Part shown: piece by piece, positions 34,684-43,666 of the stretch
How positions within the stretch are numbered: the first letter of the stretch is position 1
Layout: each line of letters opens with the position of its first letter
Origin: an uncultured Lachnospiraceae bacterium
GTDB taxonomy: Bacteria; Bacillota; Clostridia; Lachnospirales; Lachnospiraceae
Reading direction: 5' to 3'
Assembly: GCA_900549665.1 (NCBI GenBank)
Contig: URPH01000008.1
Span: forward strand, 1 to 64,000
DNA: 64,000 bases
Position numbers and translations under genes: made by a program
The notes under the pieces: generated by a model
Databases searched by the model: none
What the model saw: only the letters and a program-made list of their open reading frames with translations
What the model was told of the DNA's origin: nothing

Positions 34684-34804
34684 AACATAATCCCCCTTTT
34701 CATATTTAATAGCATGTCAGCCAATTCTCAAAGACCGCAAAATCATTTATCCCCTAATAAATGACCTGATCTCTGATCATCACTACCAACATTATACATA
34801 ATAA

Positions 34805-34840
34805 TATAAGGGTTGAAGCACAAAAACTTCAACCCTTATA
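34805..34840 (-). terminator. metK terminator
   Basis: A 14 bp stem (tataagggttgaag / cttcaacccttata) with an 8-base loop, ten bases after the metK stop codon. The T tract is weak, but the stem is strong and symmetric. Confidence 0.7.
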
Positions 34841-34849
34841 TTTATTTTC

Positions 34850-36037
34850 TTATAAATATTTTTTCAATACATCGATCTTATCCGTCTTCTCCCACGGCAG
34901 ATCAAGATCATTACGTCCGAAATGTCCGTAAGCTGCCGTCTGTTTATAAATCGGGCGGCGAAGATCAAGCATCCTGATAATACCGGCCGGTCTTAAGTCA
35001 AAGTTGTCACGGATCACATTTACCAGTGCCTCATCGGAAATCTTTCCGGTGCCGAATGTATCAACCATAACAGATGTCGGCTGTGCCACGCCGATAGCAT
35101 AAGATAACTGGATCTCGCATTTTTCCGCCAGTCCGGCAGCCACAATATTTTTGGCAACATATCTTGCAGCATATGCAGCCGAACGGTCAACCTTTGTACA
35201 GTCCTTTCCGGAAAAAGCTCCACCGCCGTGACGGGCATATCCGCCGTATGTGTCTACGATAATCTTACGTCCGGTAAGCCCTGCATCTCCGTGCGGTCCA
35301 CCGATCACAAAACGTCCGGTCGGATTGATAAAGAACTTGGTCTCGTCGTCGATCATTTCCTTTGGAAGGATCGGATCAAATACATATTTTTTGATATCTT
35401 TATGGATCTGTTCCTGTGTCACATCATCATCATGCTGTGTAGAAAGAACAACCGCTTCAAGACGGAAGGGTCTGCCGTTCTCATCATATTCAACAGAAAC
35501 CTGTGACTTTCCGTCGGGTCTTAAATAAGTAAGTGTGCCGTCTTTACGCACCTTGGTAAGCTGCTGTGCCAGCTTGTGTGCCAGACTGATCGGATAAGGC
35601 ATAAGCTCCGGTGTTTCGTTGGATGCATAACCAAACATCATACCCTGGTCACCTGCACCGATTGCTTCGATCTCATCATCGGACATCTTGTTTTCTTTGG
35701 CTTCCAATGCCTTGTCAACTCCCAGAGCGATATCGGCAGACTGCCGATCCAGTGCTGACATAACAGCCATGCTCTTGTAATCAAAGCCCATATCCGAGCT
35801 TGTATATCCGATTTCTTTAACTGTATCACGGACAATTGCCGGAACATCAAGTACGGCTTTGGTTGTAATCTCGCCTGTTATCAGAGCAAATCCTGTACAA
35901 CACGCAGTTTCACATGCAACCCTGCTCATCGGATCCTGTTCCATGCAGGCATCTAAGATTGCATCGGAAATGGCATCACAGACCTTGTCAGGATGGCCTT
36001 CCGTTACTGATTCGGATGTAAATAATCGTTTCTCCAT
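34850..36037 (-). CDS. metK: S-adenosylmethionine synthetase
   Basis: 395 residues. Makes SAM from methionine and ATP. Signatures: [24 protein letters not shown] at the N terminus, [34 protein letters not shown] and [23 protein letters not shown]. Expression is under an S-box (SAM-I) riboswitch immediately upstream. Confidence 0.98.
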   Translation of the reverse strand: MEKRLFTSESVTEGHPDKVCDAISDAILDACMEQDPMSRVACETACCTGFALITGEITTKAVLDVPAIVRDTVKEIGYTSSDMGFDYKSMAVMSALDRQSADIALGVDKALEAKENKMSDDEIEAIGAGDQGMMFGYASNETPELMPYPISLAHKLAQQLTKVRKDGTLTYLRPDGKSQVSVEYDENGRPFRLEAVVLSTQHDDDVTQEQIHKDIKKYVFDPILPKEMIDDETKFFINPTGRFVIGGPHGDAGLTGRKIIVDTYGGYARHGGGAFSGKDCTKVDRSAAYAARYVAKNIVAAGLAEKCEIQLSYAIGVAQPTSVMVDTFGTGKISDEALVNVIRDNFDLRPAGIIRMLDLRRPIYKQTAAYGHFGRNDLDLPWEKTDKIDVLKKYL

Positions 36038-36066
36038 CTTTTTCCTCCTATTTGTTAAAAACGCAT

Positions 36067-36091
36067 AAAAAAACCGCTTTACAAAAAGCGG
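36067..36091 (-). terminator. Riboswitch-controlled terminator of metK
   Basis: Stem CCGCTT-TTTGTA-AAGCGG followed by seven T on the minus strand, located between the SAM-I aptamer and the metK start. It is the expression platform: when SAM is bound, transcription should end here. Confidence 0.85.
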
Positions 36092-36112
36092 ACCACATTA
36101 GACATAAAGATC

Positions 36113-36215
36113 CTCTTATTGTTCGAATATCTCGCTCAGGTTGGCACCTTCCTCTGTCTGTAGGGGTTGCCGTGGCTTCACCGATCCTCTGTATCTCCAC
36201 CACTCTGAATAAGAG
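36113..36215 (-). promoter_or_regulatory. SAM-I (S-box) riboswitch aptamer
   Basis: The minus strand shows the S-box consensus: an 8 bp P1 helix CTCTTATT / AATAAGAG closing the aptamer, then AGAGTGGTGGAGA, GGTGAAGCCACGGCAACC (P2/pseudoknot region) and GAAGGTGCCAACCTG, in the conserved order. Placement upstream of metK and the following hairpin-T tract match a SAM-repressed transcription-termination switch. Confidence 0.95.
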
Positions 36216-36288
36216 CCTTACCAATATTGAATTTTCATATCTAAACACACTATATTCGAAAACACAGAATGCGTCAAGTCCTATTTTA

Positions 36289-36355
36289 TGATATCAGGGT
36301 CAAAAGGTCAAAAAGTCGTTCGTACCTGTACGATAAGACTTTTGAACCTGGGACC
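36289..36355. repeat. Palindromic intergenic repeat, copy 1
   Basis: A ~65 bp unit (gatatcagggtcaaaaggtc ... gacttttgaacctgggacc) that folds on itself: ggtcaaaaagtc pairs with gacttttgaacc, and tcgttcgta pairs with tacgat around a cctg loop. A second copy, about 88% identical, lies at 36399-36463. REP/MITE-like appearance. Confidence 0.7.
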
Positions 36356-36361
36356 TGTCAA

Positions 36362-36391
36362 TTGACATACTCTTCGAAAAAAAGGTATAAT
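36362..36391 (+). promoter_or_regulatory. Near-consensus promoter of the HD-GYP gene
   Basis: TTGACA (36362-36367) and TATAAT (36386-36391) with 18 bases between: both hexamers match the vegetative sigma consensus exactly. It lies between the two palindromic repeats, so repeat copy 2 would be in the 5' leader of the HD-GYP mRNA. Confidence 0.8.
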
Positions 36392-36398
36392 ATCATAA

Positions 36399-36463
36399 TC
36401 CATGATACCAGGGTCAAAAGGTCAAAAAATCGTTCATGCCTGCACGATAAGATTTTTGAACCC
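36399..36463. repeat. Palindromic intergenic repeat, copy 2
   Basis: Second copy of the ~65 bp unit, with paired changes in the arms relative to copy 1 (for example gtcgttcgtacctgtacg versus atcgttcatgcctgcacg). The compensatory look of these differences suggests that the hairpin is maintained. It is transcribed from the promoter at 36362. Confidence 0.7.
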
Positions 36464-36490
36464 GGGACCAGCCAAACATGAGAAAGCAGC

Positions 36491-36507
36491 GATTTACGCA
36501 GTAAATC
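36491..36507 (+). other. Hairpin in the HD-GYP leader
   Basis: gatttac-gca-gtaaatc forms a perfect 7 bp stem with a 3-base loop about 50 bases before the GTG start. Its right half is part of the 25 bp element shared with 43394-43418. Confidence 0.5.
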
Positions 36508-36558
36508 AGTGAATTTCGAATGTTTGAAAATTGTGCAAATGTGTGAAAGAAGGATACT

Positions 36559-37662
36559 GTGAAAAAATTACCCAGATCCGGGCTTACCCCCGGTATGATC
36601 GTCGGTGAAGATATCTTCAGCTATTCCAACCAGCTCATTGTGCCGAAAGGCTCGGTGCTTACAGACAAGGTCATCACCAGACTCGAATTTTATGCAATTC
36701 CATATATAAAAATAGAAGATACCAGCCAAGAAGAAGCCGGCTCCGATACGACAGCCGATATTCCCATTGATGCTTCCACGGAAAGTATGGCTTATTCGGA
36801 CCAGATCCGGTCCAGCCCCCAATTTATCCGGTACAAGACTGATTTTGATAATACGATTGGGGATTTTAAGGATAATATCAATGACATTGTCCAAAAGGGT
36901 GCCAAAATAGACACCAATGAGCTGCTCACACAGGCTACCCATCTGATCAGCAGCACCTCCAATACCTCCGATTTTTTTAATATGCTTCACAATATGCGCC
37001 AGTATGACGACCTGACCTTTGCACATTGTATGAATGTTGCTCTGATCAGCAATATTCTCGCAACCTGGCTTCATCTGCCACAGGACAAGGTTGAAACAGC
37101 GACACTCTGCGGTCTTTTGCACGACATCGGCAAGCTTGCCATTCCCGATCAGATCATCAAAAAGCCCGGAAAGCTTACCGACGCTGAATACAAGACCATA
37201 AAGACGCATACGATTGAAGGCTACAATATCTTAAAGAATCAGGATATCAGTGAGCACGTCAAAAATGCCGCTTTAATGCATCATGAAAAATGTGATGGTT
37301 CCGGCTATCCGTTTGGTCTAAAAGGTGACAAGATCGATCCCTTTGCCAAGATCGTAGCCATAGCGGATGTTTATGATGCCATGACAGCGGCAAGGGTATA
37401 CCGCGGTCCGTTGTGTCCGTTCCAGGTCATCGACATTTTCGAAAAAGAAGGTCTCCAGAAATACGAAGCCTCTTTTATATTGAAATTTTTACAAAATGTT
37501 GTAAACACCTATATCAACAACCGCGTACTGTTATCCGACGGAACAGTCGGTGATATCGTATATATCAACCAGTCCGCACTGTCCAGACCCATGATAAAAA
37601 GCGGCAGCCGTTTTATTGATCTGTCCGCCCATCCGGAATTGTATATCGAAAAGATCTTGTAA
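36559..37662 (+). CDS. HD-GYP domain protein (putative c-di-GMP phosphodiesterase)
   Basis: 367 residues starting at GTG 36559 (AAGGA upstream). After an N-terminal DUF3391-like region (PRSGLTPGMIVGEDIFSY...), the HD-GYP domain spans about 145-310: HD at 188-189 in GLLHDIGKLAIPD, then HHE (241-243), CDGSGYP with GYP at 249-251, and the metal-binding Asp in IADVYDAMTA (270). All metal and GYP residues are in place, so it is probably an active c-di-GMP hydrolase, although no partner domain is fused to it. It stands alone on the plus strand. A GGDEF protein at 51.3 kb supplies the opposite activity. Confidence 0.93.
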   Translation: MKKLPRSGLTPGMIVGEDIFSYSNQLIVPKGSVLTDKVITRLEFYAIPYIKIEDTSQEEAGSDTTADIPIDASTESMAYSDQIRSSPQFIRYKTDFDNTIGDFKDNINDIVQKGAKIDTNELLTQATHLISSTSNTSDFFNMLHNMRQYDDLTFAHCMNVALISNILATWLHLPQDKVETATLCGLLHDIGKLAIPDQIIKKPGKLTDAEYKTIKTHTIEGYNILKNQDISEHVKNAALMHHEKCDGSGYPFGLKGDKIDPFAKIVAIADVYDAMTAARVYRGPLCPFQVIDIFEKEGLQKYEASFILKFLQNVVNTYINNRVLLSDGTVGDIVYINQSALSRPMIKSGSRFIDLSAHPELYIEKIL

Positions 37663-37666
37663 ACGC

Positions 37667-37704
37667 AAAATAAAAAAGACTATATCGATAGTCTTTTTTA
37701 TTTT
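37667..37704 (+). terminator. Bidirectional terminator after the HD-GYP gene
   Basis: Stem aaaaaagactat / atagtctttttt with an atcg loop, A-rich before and T-rich after, directly downstream of the HD-GYP stop. The opposite strand has the same form, so it can also serve murA. Confidence 0.9.
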
Positions 37705-37770
37705 GTCCTGTTTTAATCTGTATTTGTTTCATACATCCGTCTGCTCAAAATGCAGATAAAGCCATAGCAG

Positions 37771-39063
37771 CTATGAAACTCTCAATTTGAACTTCCGGAT
37801 ATCTTTTTCATCAGAAACCTTTTCAATCAATCCGCCCAGGCTTCTCAGCTTGACATCAAAATCCTCATATCCTCGTTCAATGTAAAAGATATCATCCACA
37901 ATCGTAAATCCGTCAGCTGCCAGCCCTGCGATAACCAATGCCGCTCCGGCCCTTAAATCAGGGGCACTGATATGTGCGCCGGTATATTTGGGAACTCCGG
38001 TAATAATGGCCGAATTGCCTTCCACCTTGATGGATGCACCCATTCTCGCCAGCTCGTCAACATATTTGAAACGATTTTCAAAAATACTCTCTGTTACAAT
38101 ACTGTTGCCGTTGGACAGTCCCAGTGTCATAGTGATCTGCGGCTGCATATCCGTCGGAAAGCCGGGATACGGCAATGTCTTAACCTGTGTATATGATAAT
38201 GGTTTGGAAGAAACCACTCTGACGGCATCATCACTTTCTTCGATCTCACAACCGATTTCCTGCAGTTTGGCACTGATTGACTCCAAATGCTTGGGAATCA
38301 CGTTTTTAACTGTGATATCACCCTTTGTTGCCGCAGCAGCAACCATGAAGGTACCGGCCTCAATCTGATCCGGAATAACAGAATACTCTGTCTTGTGGAG
38401 CTTTTCCACACCCTTGATACGGATCACATCCGTACCTGCGCCCTTGATATGGGCTCCCATACTATTGAGGAAGTTGGCAAGATCAACAACATGCGGCTCC
38501 TTGGCTGCATTTTCAATGATAGTCTGTCCTTCTGCAAGTGTAGCTGCCATCATAATATTGATCGTCGCACCGACAGAAACAACATCCAGATAAATATGAT
38601 TGCCAACAAGCTTATCCGCCTGCGCAACAATCAGTCCGTGCGCAATCTTCACTTCGGCACCCAGTGCCTTGAAGCCCTTGATATGCTGGTCGATTGGCCG
38701 GCTTCCGATATTGCATCCACCGGGAAGTGCGACCTCTGCTCTTTTATATTTTCCAAGTAAAGCACCTAACAGATAATAAGATGCTCTGATTTTTTTGATA
38801 AAGTCATCTTCAATTACAACATCATGAATCGTGGAACCGTTAACTTTGATGATGTGGCGGTCAACCTTCTGGATCGTGGCACCCACGCTCTCCATCGCCT
38901 GCATCAATACATTGGTGTCTCTAACATCGGGTAAATTCTCTATAATAACTGTTTCATCTGTCATAATGGAAGCAGCCAGAATTGCTAATGCTGCATTTTT
39001 TGCGCCGCCGATCTCGACTTCGCCTACCAGGGGATTTCCCCCCTTGATTGCATATTGCTCCAT
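37771..39063 (-). CDS. murA: UDP-N-acetylglucosamine 1-carboxyvinyltransferase
   Basis: 430 residues from ATG 39063 (GAGGTG upstream). First committed step of peptidoglycan synthesis: transfer of enolpyruvate to UDP-GlcNAc. Seen: GGNPLVGEVEIGGAKNAALAI at the N terminus, the active-site loop LPGGCNIGSRPIDQH with the Cys that fosfomycin modifies, and DLRAGAALVIAGLAADG near the C terminus. Clostridia often have two paralogues; only one is here. Confidence 0.96.
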   Translation of the reverse strand: MEQYAIKGGNPLVGEVEIGGAKNAALAILAASIMTDETVIIENLPDVRDTNVLMQAMESVGATIQKVDRHIIKVNGSTIHDVVIEDDFIKKIRASYYLLGALLGKYKRAEVALPGGCNIGSRPIDQHIKGFKALGAEVKIAHGLIVAQADKLVGNHIYLDVVSVGATINIMMAATLAEGQTIIENAAKEPHVVDLANFLNSMGAHIKGAGTDVIRIKGVEKLHKTEYSVIPDQIEAGTFMVAAAATKGDITVKNVIPKHLESISAKLQEIGCEIEESDDAVRVVSSKPLSYTQVKTLPYPGFPTDMQPQITMTLGLSNGNSIVTESIFENRFKYVDELARMGASIKVEGNSAIITGVPKYTGAHISAPDLRAGAALVIAGLAADGFTIVDDIFYIERGYEDFDVKLRSLGGLIEKVSDEKDIRKFKLRVS

Positions 39064-39173
39064 AATGCACCTCAGTCTTTTCTTTCTAAATATCACGGTA
39101 TATTATATACCACCTGCATGGATATTGTAAACGCTGAAATTAAATTTGTTCATTTTAATTGTTTTTATAACGA

Positions 39174-40745
39174 TCAATTCATATAATCCAGCGGATTGAC
39201 CTGACATCCGTTGATCAGAATCTCAAAATGCACATGCGGTCCGGTGCTGACACCGGTATTACCGCTCAATGCAATCTTCTGTCCCTGTTTTACATGCTGT
39301 CCCACAGAAACAAGCACCTTGCTCAGATGACCGTAACGCGTCTGGCGTCCATCCTCGTGATTGATATATACGACATATCCGTATCCACTGCCCCATCCGG
39401 CTCTTGCAACGGTTCCGGATGAAGATGCCATAACAGCTGTTCCGATCGGTGTCGCCCAGTCAATTCCCTTGTGGTAAGAGGATGCCCCACGCTTGGGAGC
39501 GCTTCTTCTTCCAAAGCCACTGGAAAGTCGTCCCCCGGAGATCGGCTTTATATAGGTGGGCGGTGTCTTGGTACCGATTTCCACTACCTTTGCCACCGGT
39601 GCTATTGTTACCTGCTCCTTTAAGATCTGAGTATCCTTTACATTGTTGTTGTGGTATGTGACGATTGCCGCAACATTTCTATGACCGGCCGACGGCTGGG
39701 TCAGGACTTTGGATTCGGTCGTGTACCAGTCATCATTGTATACATATTCGACAGGCGCATCGTAATCTTCTTCGTAGTAGATCTCTTCCTCGCGTCCAAC
39801 CGAAAGAACCGGCTCCGGTATCGTGATGATCAGTTCATCCCCTGCGCGGATCATGGAATTTTCATCTTCCAGATTTTCATTCATTTCTATGATACGGTCA
39901 AGCGGGATGTCAACCTTGAGCGCAATTTCCGACAACGTATCTCCCGGCTGTACCTCATAGACCGCATTTTTCTCCTGATCCTGTGTCAGAATCGCTGTCG
40001 CAGTCTCAACATCGGAGATCTCACTGTCAGGCAGATAAGTCTCTATCACTTCAATTTCATTGTCATAATACAGATCCACCATTCCGTAATCAAAGTCTTC
40101 AAACGAAGTCTTGATACTCTCTTCCGATGCCATATCCATTTCATAAAACGACTTGTCTACTCCGGCAAGCGGCATCTGTGTTGCTTCGTTGTGACGTTCA
40201 ACGGAATTGGTGATCCTGGTGGTCAGCACGTTGAGTTCACGTGTCGGATCGGTAACCAGTTCAACCTGAAACTCTTCCTTATCATCATATTTATTGAGGG
40301 CTGCCTGCAATACTTTTTTGACATCCTCCACGTTTCGGATATTGATCGTAAATTGATTGATCTTGATCATATAAGACAGGCTTCTGTCAGCCATGCGCGA
40401 ATCGCTCAGAACCTGATACATATTGTCTATGACTGTCTTTTGGGAGTCTACTCTGCCAAACCAGAGCTCTTTTCCCTGTGTTGACAACTCGGCATCCACA
40501 AACACCAGATCCTTGTTTTCGCGGATCAGCTTTGTGCGTGCTTCTCTCAGATACTTCTGTGCATTTTGCGGGCTGTCAACCAGACCGACTTCTGTGCCGT
40601 TTAAAGAAAGAACATACATATTATCTCCGGTATGTTCAATTTTATGAAAGCTTGGAAAAAACAATAATGCAATAATGAAAATTAAATATGCTGTTTTAAT
40701 TTTAACAACTCTGATCTCCCGATAGAATCTGGTAACCTGCTTCAT
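39174..40745 (-). CDS. Secreted M23 peptidase with LysM and G5 domains
   Basis: 523 residues. One N-terminal membrane segment (about 17-31, AYLIFIIALLFFPSF) anchors or exports the protein. A ~200-residue region without known motifs follows, then a LysM peptidoglycan-binding domain (YEVQPGDTLSEIALKVDIPLDRI), a G5 domain (about 330-400, up to KVVEIGTK), and a C-terminal M23 lysostaphin-type domain (SGFGRRSAPKRGASSYHKGIDW ... HVHFEI). The zinc ligands H-x-D (HKGID) and HVH are present. It should act on cell wall cross-links in growth or division. The stop of the flavin reductase overlaps its ATG (ATGA). Confidence 0.94.
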   Translation of the reverse strand: MKQVTRFYREIRVVKIKTAYLIFIIALLFFPSFHKIEHTGDNMYVLSLNGTEVGLVDSPQNAQKYLREARTKLIRENKDLVFVDAELSTQGKELWFGRVDSQKTVIDNMYQVLSDSRMADRSLSYMIKINQFTINIRNVEDVKKVLQAALNKYDDKEEFQVELVTDPTRELNVLTTRITNSVERHNEATQMPLAGVDKSFYEMDMASEESIKTSFEDFDYGMVDLYYDNEIEVIETYLPDSEISDVETATAILTQDQEKNAVYEVQPGDTLSEIALKVDIPLDRIIEMNENLEDENSMIRAGDELIITIPEPVLSVGREEEIYYEEDYDAPVEYVYNDDWYTTESKVLTQPSAGHRNVAAIVTYHNNNVKDTQILKEQVTIAPVAKVVEIGTKTPPTYIKPISGGRLSSGFGRRSAPKRGASSYHKGIDWATPIGTAVMASSSGTVARAGWGSGYGYVVYINHEDGRQTRYGHLSKVLVSVGQHVKQGQKIALSGNTGVSTGPHVHFEILINGCQVNPLDYMN

Positions 40746-41362
40746 CCTTTTTTTGTACTCTTCTCCCCGGATTTCTTTGCTCCGGTATTTCTTTTTTTAT
40801 GATCTTTTCTGACACTGTAGCCAAAGGTCCCGAGAACCTGATCCAGTGAATAATATTCTCCATGTGAATATACGATCGGTCCGGCTTCGGAAAGATGGAA
40901 GGTATTATTTTCATCCATATAAGCATCATCAACGGAAACCGACTCAACCTTTGCAAGAAACATAACATGGCTGCCAAGCTCAAGCTCCTGTGTGACACGG
41001 CATTCAATACGCACCGGGCTTTCCTTGATCAGTGGTGCCTTTACCTTGTCCGCCGCAAGCTTCGTCAGATGCATCTCTTTAAATTTGTCCACATCGCGTC
41101 CGCTTCTGACGCCACAGAAATCCGTTGCCCTTGCAAGGCTTTCCGTTGTCAGGTTGATCACAAACTCTCCGGTATCCCTGATCATCTGGTAGGAATACCG
41201 GGAAGGTCTTACCGATATAAAAACCATCGGCGGATCGGAACACACAGTCCCTGTCCATGCCACTGTAAATACATTGTCATTGCCCCTGCCATCCGTAACA
41301 GACACCAGCACGGCCGGAAGCGGGTAGAGCATATTTCCGGGCTTAAATGTCACATTTCCCAT
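40742..41362 (-). CDS. Flavin reductase family protein
   Basis: 206 residues with a flavin-reductase-like split beta-barrel: MLYPLPAVLVSVTDGRGNDNVFTVAWTGTVCSDPPMVFISVRPSRYSY, then GEFVINLTTESLARATDFCGVRSGRDVDKF. Such proteins bind FMN and serve as flavin reductases or electron carriers. The extreme C terminus is Lys-rich (KKRNTGAKKSGEKSTKKG), an unusual tail. It is translationally coupled to the M23 peptidase gene, although no functional link is obvious. Confidence 0.9.
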   Translation of the reverse strand: MGNVTFKPGNMLYPLPAVLVSVTDGRGNDNVFTVAWTGTVCSDPPMVFISVRPSRYSYQMIRDTGEFVINLTTESLARATDFCGVRSGRDVDKFKEMHLTKLAADKVKAPLIKESPVRIECRVTQELELGSHVMFLAKVESVSVDDAYMDENNTFHLSEAGPIVYSHGEYYSLDQVLGTFGYSVRKDHKKRNTGAKKSGEKSTKKG

Positions 41363-41394
41363 AATTGCACCTTAGTCTCCATATACGTTCATTC

Positions 41395-42216
41395 TTATAA
41401 CATTCCAATCACGGAAAGAACCTGCAGCGTAACAGCCGCAAGAGATGCCAGCATGGTGATCACAACCATAGCCTTGATCCCGCTGTTCTTTTTGACTAAA
41501 CTCTCTATCTGATCCATACGTGTATTGACCTCACGGGCTTTTTTACCGGCTTCATCTATCAGAGAAGCCTGCACATTGCGGTAAACACGTACATTTTCCC
41601 TATGTACATGGTCTTCCAGCTTTTTGTTCCCCTCCGAAATCAGATTGCTCGCAGAAACCAACGCCTGCTGTAAATTGCCGATGCTGTCCATAACAGGAAC
41701 CAACGCCTCTGCATCAATTCCCTTATTGAGGCTTTCCTGTATATTCTGCTCTAAGGCATGGATTCCATTATCGATCCCGCCAAGCTGATACTGCATGGTA
41801 TTGATGCCGCTTCCGATCACGGATACCTCACTGTGAATGGTCCCAACCGTCAGATTCATTCCGTTTATAACTTCCTGCATGTCGGCAGCCATACGCTCCA
41901 GCTCAGCTTCATTGTCCAAAATACCTATCTTGGCCGCCGTCACATCTTTGTGCAGTTCTTCAAGCTTTTGCAAAAGCTCTCCGTCTGCATTGCCATAGCC
42001 TTCAAACTGCTCGATCCCGCATTGGATCAGCTGCTGTACCTGCTCGGTCACTTCAACATTTTTAAGATTCAGGCGCCGCATCTCACGCATCATATTTTCA
42101 TATTCCGCAGTCCGTTCCTGCAGACGTTTCATATCTCTTGCTTCAGCCTGTGCATTGGCTTTGATCATTTCTCCTGCATTGAATCTTTTTGCAAGCTTGT
42201 CCATAAAATTATCCAC
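41395..42216 (-). CDS. Coiled-coil protein with C-terminal membrane anchor
   Basis: About 273 residues. The best start is GTG 42216, eight bases after GGAGGA; frames extending to 42255 begin without a ribosome binding site and almost on top of the promoter. The protein is a nearly continuous coiled coil (for example LQERTAEYENMMREMRRL, LLQKLEELHKDVTAAK). A region resembling the helices of chemoreceptor signalling proteins follows (residues ~120-230), and a single hydrophobic C-terminal segment (AMVVITMLASLAAVTLQVLSV) ends it. I do not recognise a family; a tail-anchored structural or signalling protein is likely. Confidence 0.7.
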   Translation of the reverse strand: MDNFMDKLAKRFNAGEMIKANAQAEARDMKRLQERTAEYENMMREMRRLNLKNVEVTEQVQQLIQCGIEQFEGYGNADGELLQKLEELHKDVTAAKIGILDNEAELERMAADMQEVINGMNLTVGTIHSEVSVIGSGINTMQYQLGGIDNGIHALEQNIQESLNKGIDAEALVPVMDSIGNLQQALVSASNLISEGNKKLEDHVHRENVRVYRNVQASLIDEAGKKAREVNTRMDQIESLVKKNSGIKAMVVITMLASLAAVTLQVLSVIGML

Positions 42217-42266
42217 AAAAACTTCCTCCGATCGCTGAATTTTGTTCATCACCACAATTTCTGTTT

Positions 42267-42295
42267 ATTTTATCATGTATCAAAATCTTTGACAA
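42267..42295 (-). promoter_or_regulatory. Promoter of the coiled-coil protein gene
   Basis: On the minus strand TTGTCA (42295-42290) and TAAAAT (42272-42267) with a 17-base spacer, giving a leader of about 45 bases to the GTG at 42216. Confidence 0.6.
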
Positions 42296-42497
42296 CCTTC
42301 CCCTTTGTGTCTCGGTATTTTATTTTTGTTTATTTTGTACAATTTTTTTCGTCATTTTTTTATTTACTTGTTATAATTAACTATTTTTTCATGCCTTGTT
42401 CATAGTTTGTTCATATTTATGTTGTAAGATAATAACATAAATCGAACAGGTTAATGTATTTTTACATTACAGACATAGATAAATTTTTTCATAATAG

Positions 42498-42524
42498 CCC
42501 GGGTTTCCGCAAGGAGCCCGGGCA
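42498..42524. other. GC-rich hairpin in an AT-rich intergene
   Basis: Two gcccggg arms around tttccgcaagga form a strong stem in a 400-base AT-rich gene-free region (42296-42633). No good T tract follows on either strand, so it may be a structured leader element of the downstream minus-strand gene or a small RNA, rather than a terminator. Confidence 0.45.
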
Positions 42525-42544
42525 CTCCTCATTTTATGGCACTA

Positions 42545-42593
42545 TAAAAGACCCTTTGCTGCAATTTATGTTTTGCACGAAAGGGTCTTTTAT
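42545..42593 (-). terminator. Terminator of the alarmone synthetase gene
   Basis: Long stem with arms aaaagaccctt / aagggtctttt, 40 bases after the stop codon, with A/T tracts at both ends. Confidence 0.8.
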
Positions 42594-42633
42594 TATCACT
42601 ATGTAATTGTACTTTACCGGCTTTACTTTCAGC

Positions 42634-43293
42634 CTAGGCTAACCGCGATTCTTCCGCTTCCTGTTCCGCCAGCTCCTGCACTTCTTCATTGAGCGAAAGC
42701 ATTTTGGCATCCAGATCTGCCACGATCTCTGCGCATTCCACCAGCGACTCCCGGATATGATCCGGTACATTTCCTTCAAATTTGTAATGAATCTTGTGCT
42801 CTAAGCTTGCCCAGAAATCCATGGCAACTGTTCGTATCTGGATCTCTACCTTGGTATCCACAATGCGGTCGGACAAGAAGATCGGCACACTGATGATCAG
42901 ATGATAGCTCTTGTATCCGCTCGGCTTGGGATTCAGGATATAATCCTTGACAGATATAACCTTGATATCACTTTGATTGATGATCATCTCTGCGATCCGG
43001 TAAATATCGGAAGTAAAAGAACAGATCACGCGGATTCCGGCTATATCATTAACATATCTGACCATATTTTCAATCGTCGATTCATAACCATGCTTTTTTA
43101 ATTTTTTGACAATACTCTGTGGCGTCTTAATACGGGATTTGATATGCTCGATCGGATTGTACTGATGTACATGCTGAAACTCATCGTTTAATATCTCAAG
43201 CTTGGTCCCGATCTCCTTAAGCGCCGAATTGTAAATCAATACAACCTCTTCCCAGCTCTTAACATCATTGCTGCTGTCGGGTTTAAAATCCAT
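42634..43293 (-). CDS. Small alarmone synthetase (RelQ/YjbM-like)
   Basis: 219 residues from ATG 43293. A stand-alone RelA/SpoT synthetase domain that makes (p)ppGpp: IEHIKSRIKTPQSIVKKLKKHG, VRYVNDIAGIRVICSF (metal site), LNPKPSGYKSYHLIISVPI and VEIQIRTVAMDFWASLEHKIHYK. The hydrolase, TGS and ACT domains of long Rel are absent, as in RelQ/SAS1. The C terminus is a Glu-rich helix. Transcribed alone between two terminator-like structures. Confidence 0.93.
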   Translation of the reverse strand: MDFKPDSSNDVKSWEEVVLIYNSALKEIGTKLEILNDEFQHVHQYNPIEHIKSRIKTPQSIVKKLKKHGYESTIENMVRYVNDIAGIRVICSFTSDIYRIAEMIINQSDIKVISVKDYILNPKPSGYKSYHLIISVPIFLSDRIVDTKVEIQIRTVAMDFWASLEHKIHYKFEGNVPDHIRESLVECAEIVADLDAKMLSLNEEVQELAEQEAEESRLA

Positions 43294-43666
43294 AGGCGTC
43301 ACTCCTCACCTCAGGAATTGCATCAGAAAAAAATTCCCCGTTTATTTCCCATTGCATCTTCATCCTAATTCATCCTCTCTTTACACTTATATACATTCGA
43401 AATCCGCTGATTTACTGCATTTATTTGTATTATTATACCATACCCTGCGGCTTTGTGGGCAGATTACACAATAATTTCATAATAATTTCATTTTTTATAT
43501 GCAATTACCATAAATTAACAGTGAAATTTATCCGGAAATATTTACCCTTGTAAGTCTTGTCTGTTATAATACCTGATACCGGATAGCAAAATTGCATAAC
43601 AGTCCGGTTTCAAAATGATCTGACAACCAAAAATCAAAAAATACATCACACTGTGAGGGCATCAAT
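43294..43666. other. Divergent intergene with shared 25 bp element
   Basis: No gene in this ~370-base divergent region. It holds the 25 bp element at 43394-43418 and a possible plus-strand promoter for the 88-residue gene (TTTACC, 18 bases, TATAAT at 43563-43568). Confidence 0.4.
43394..43418. repeat. 25 bp element shared with 36498-36522
   Basis: Plus-strand sequence cattcgaaatccgctgattt (+actgc) is, on the opposite strand, identical at 23 of 25 positions to 36498-36522 in the HD-GYP leader. Both lie in regions between divergently transcribed genes. Confidence 0.6.

Noticed and set aside
39651..40484. Plus-strand frame opposite the M23 peptidase gene
   Set aside because: Antisense shadow; the minus-strand protein has clear LysM, G5 and M23 domains.
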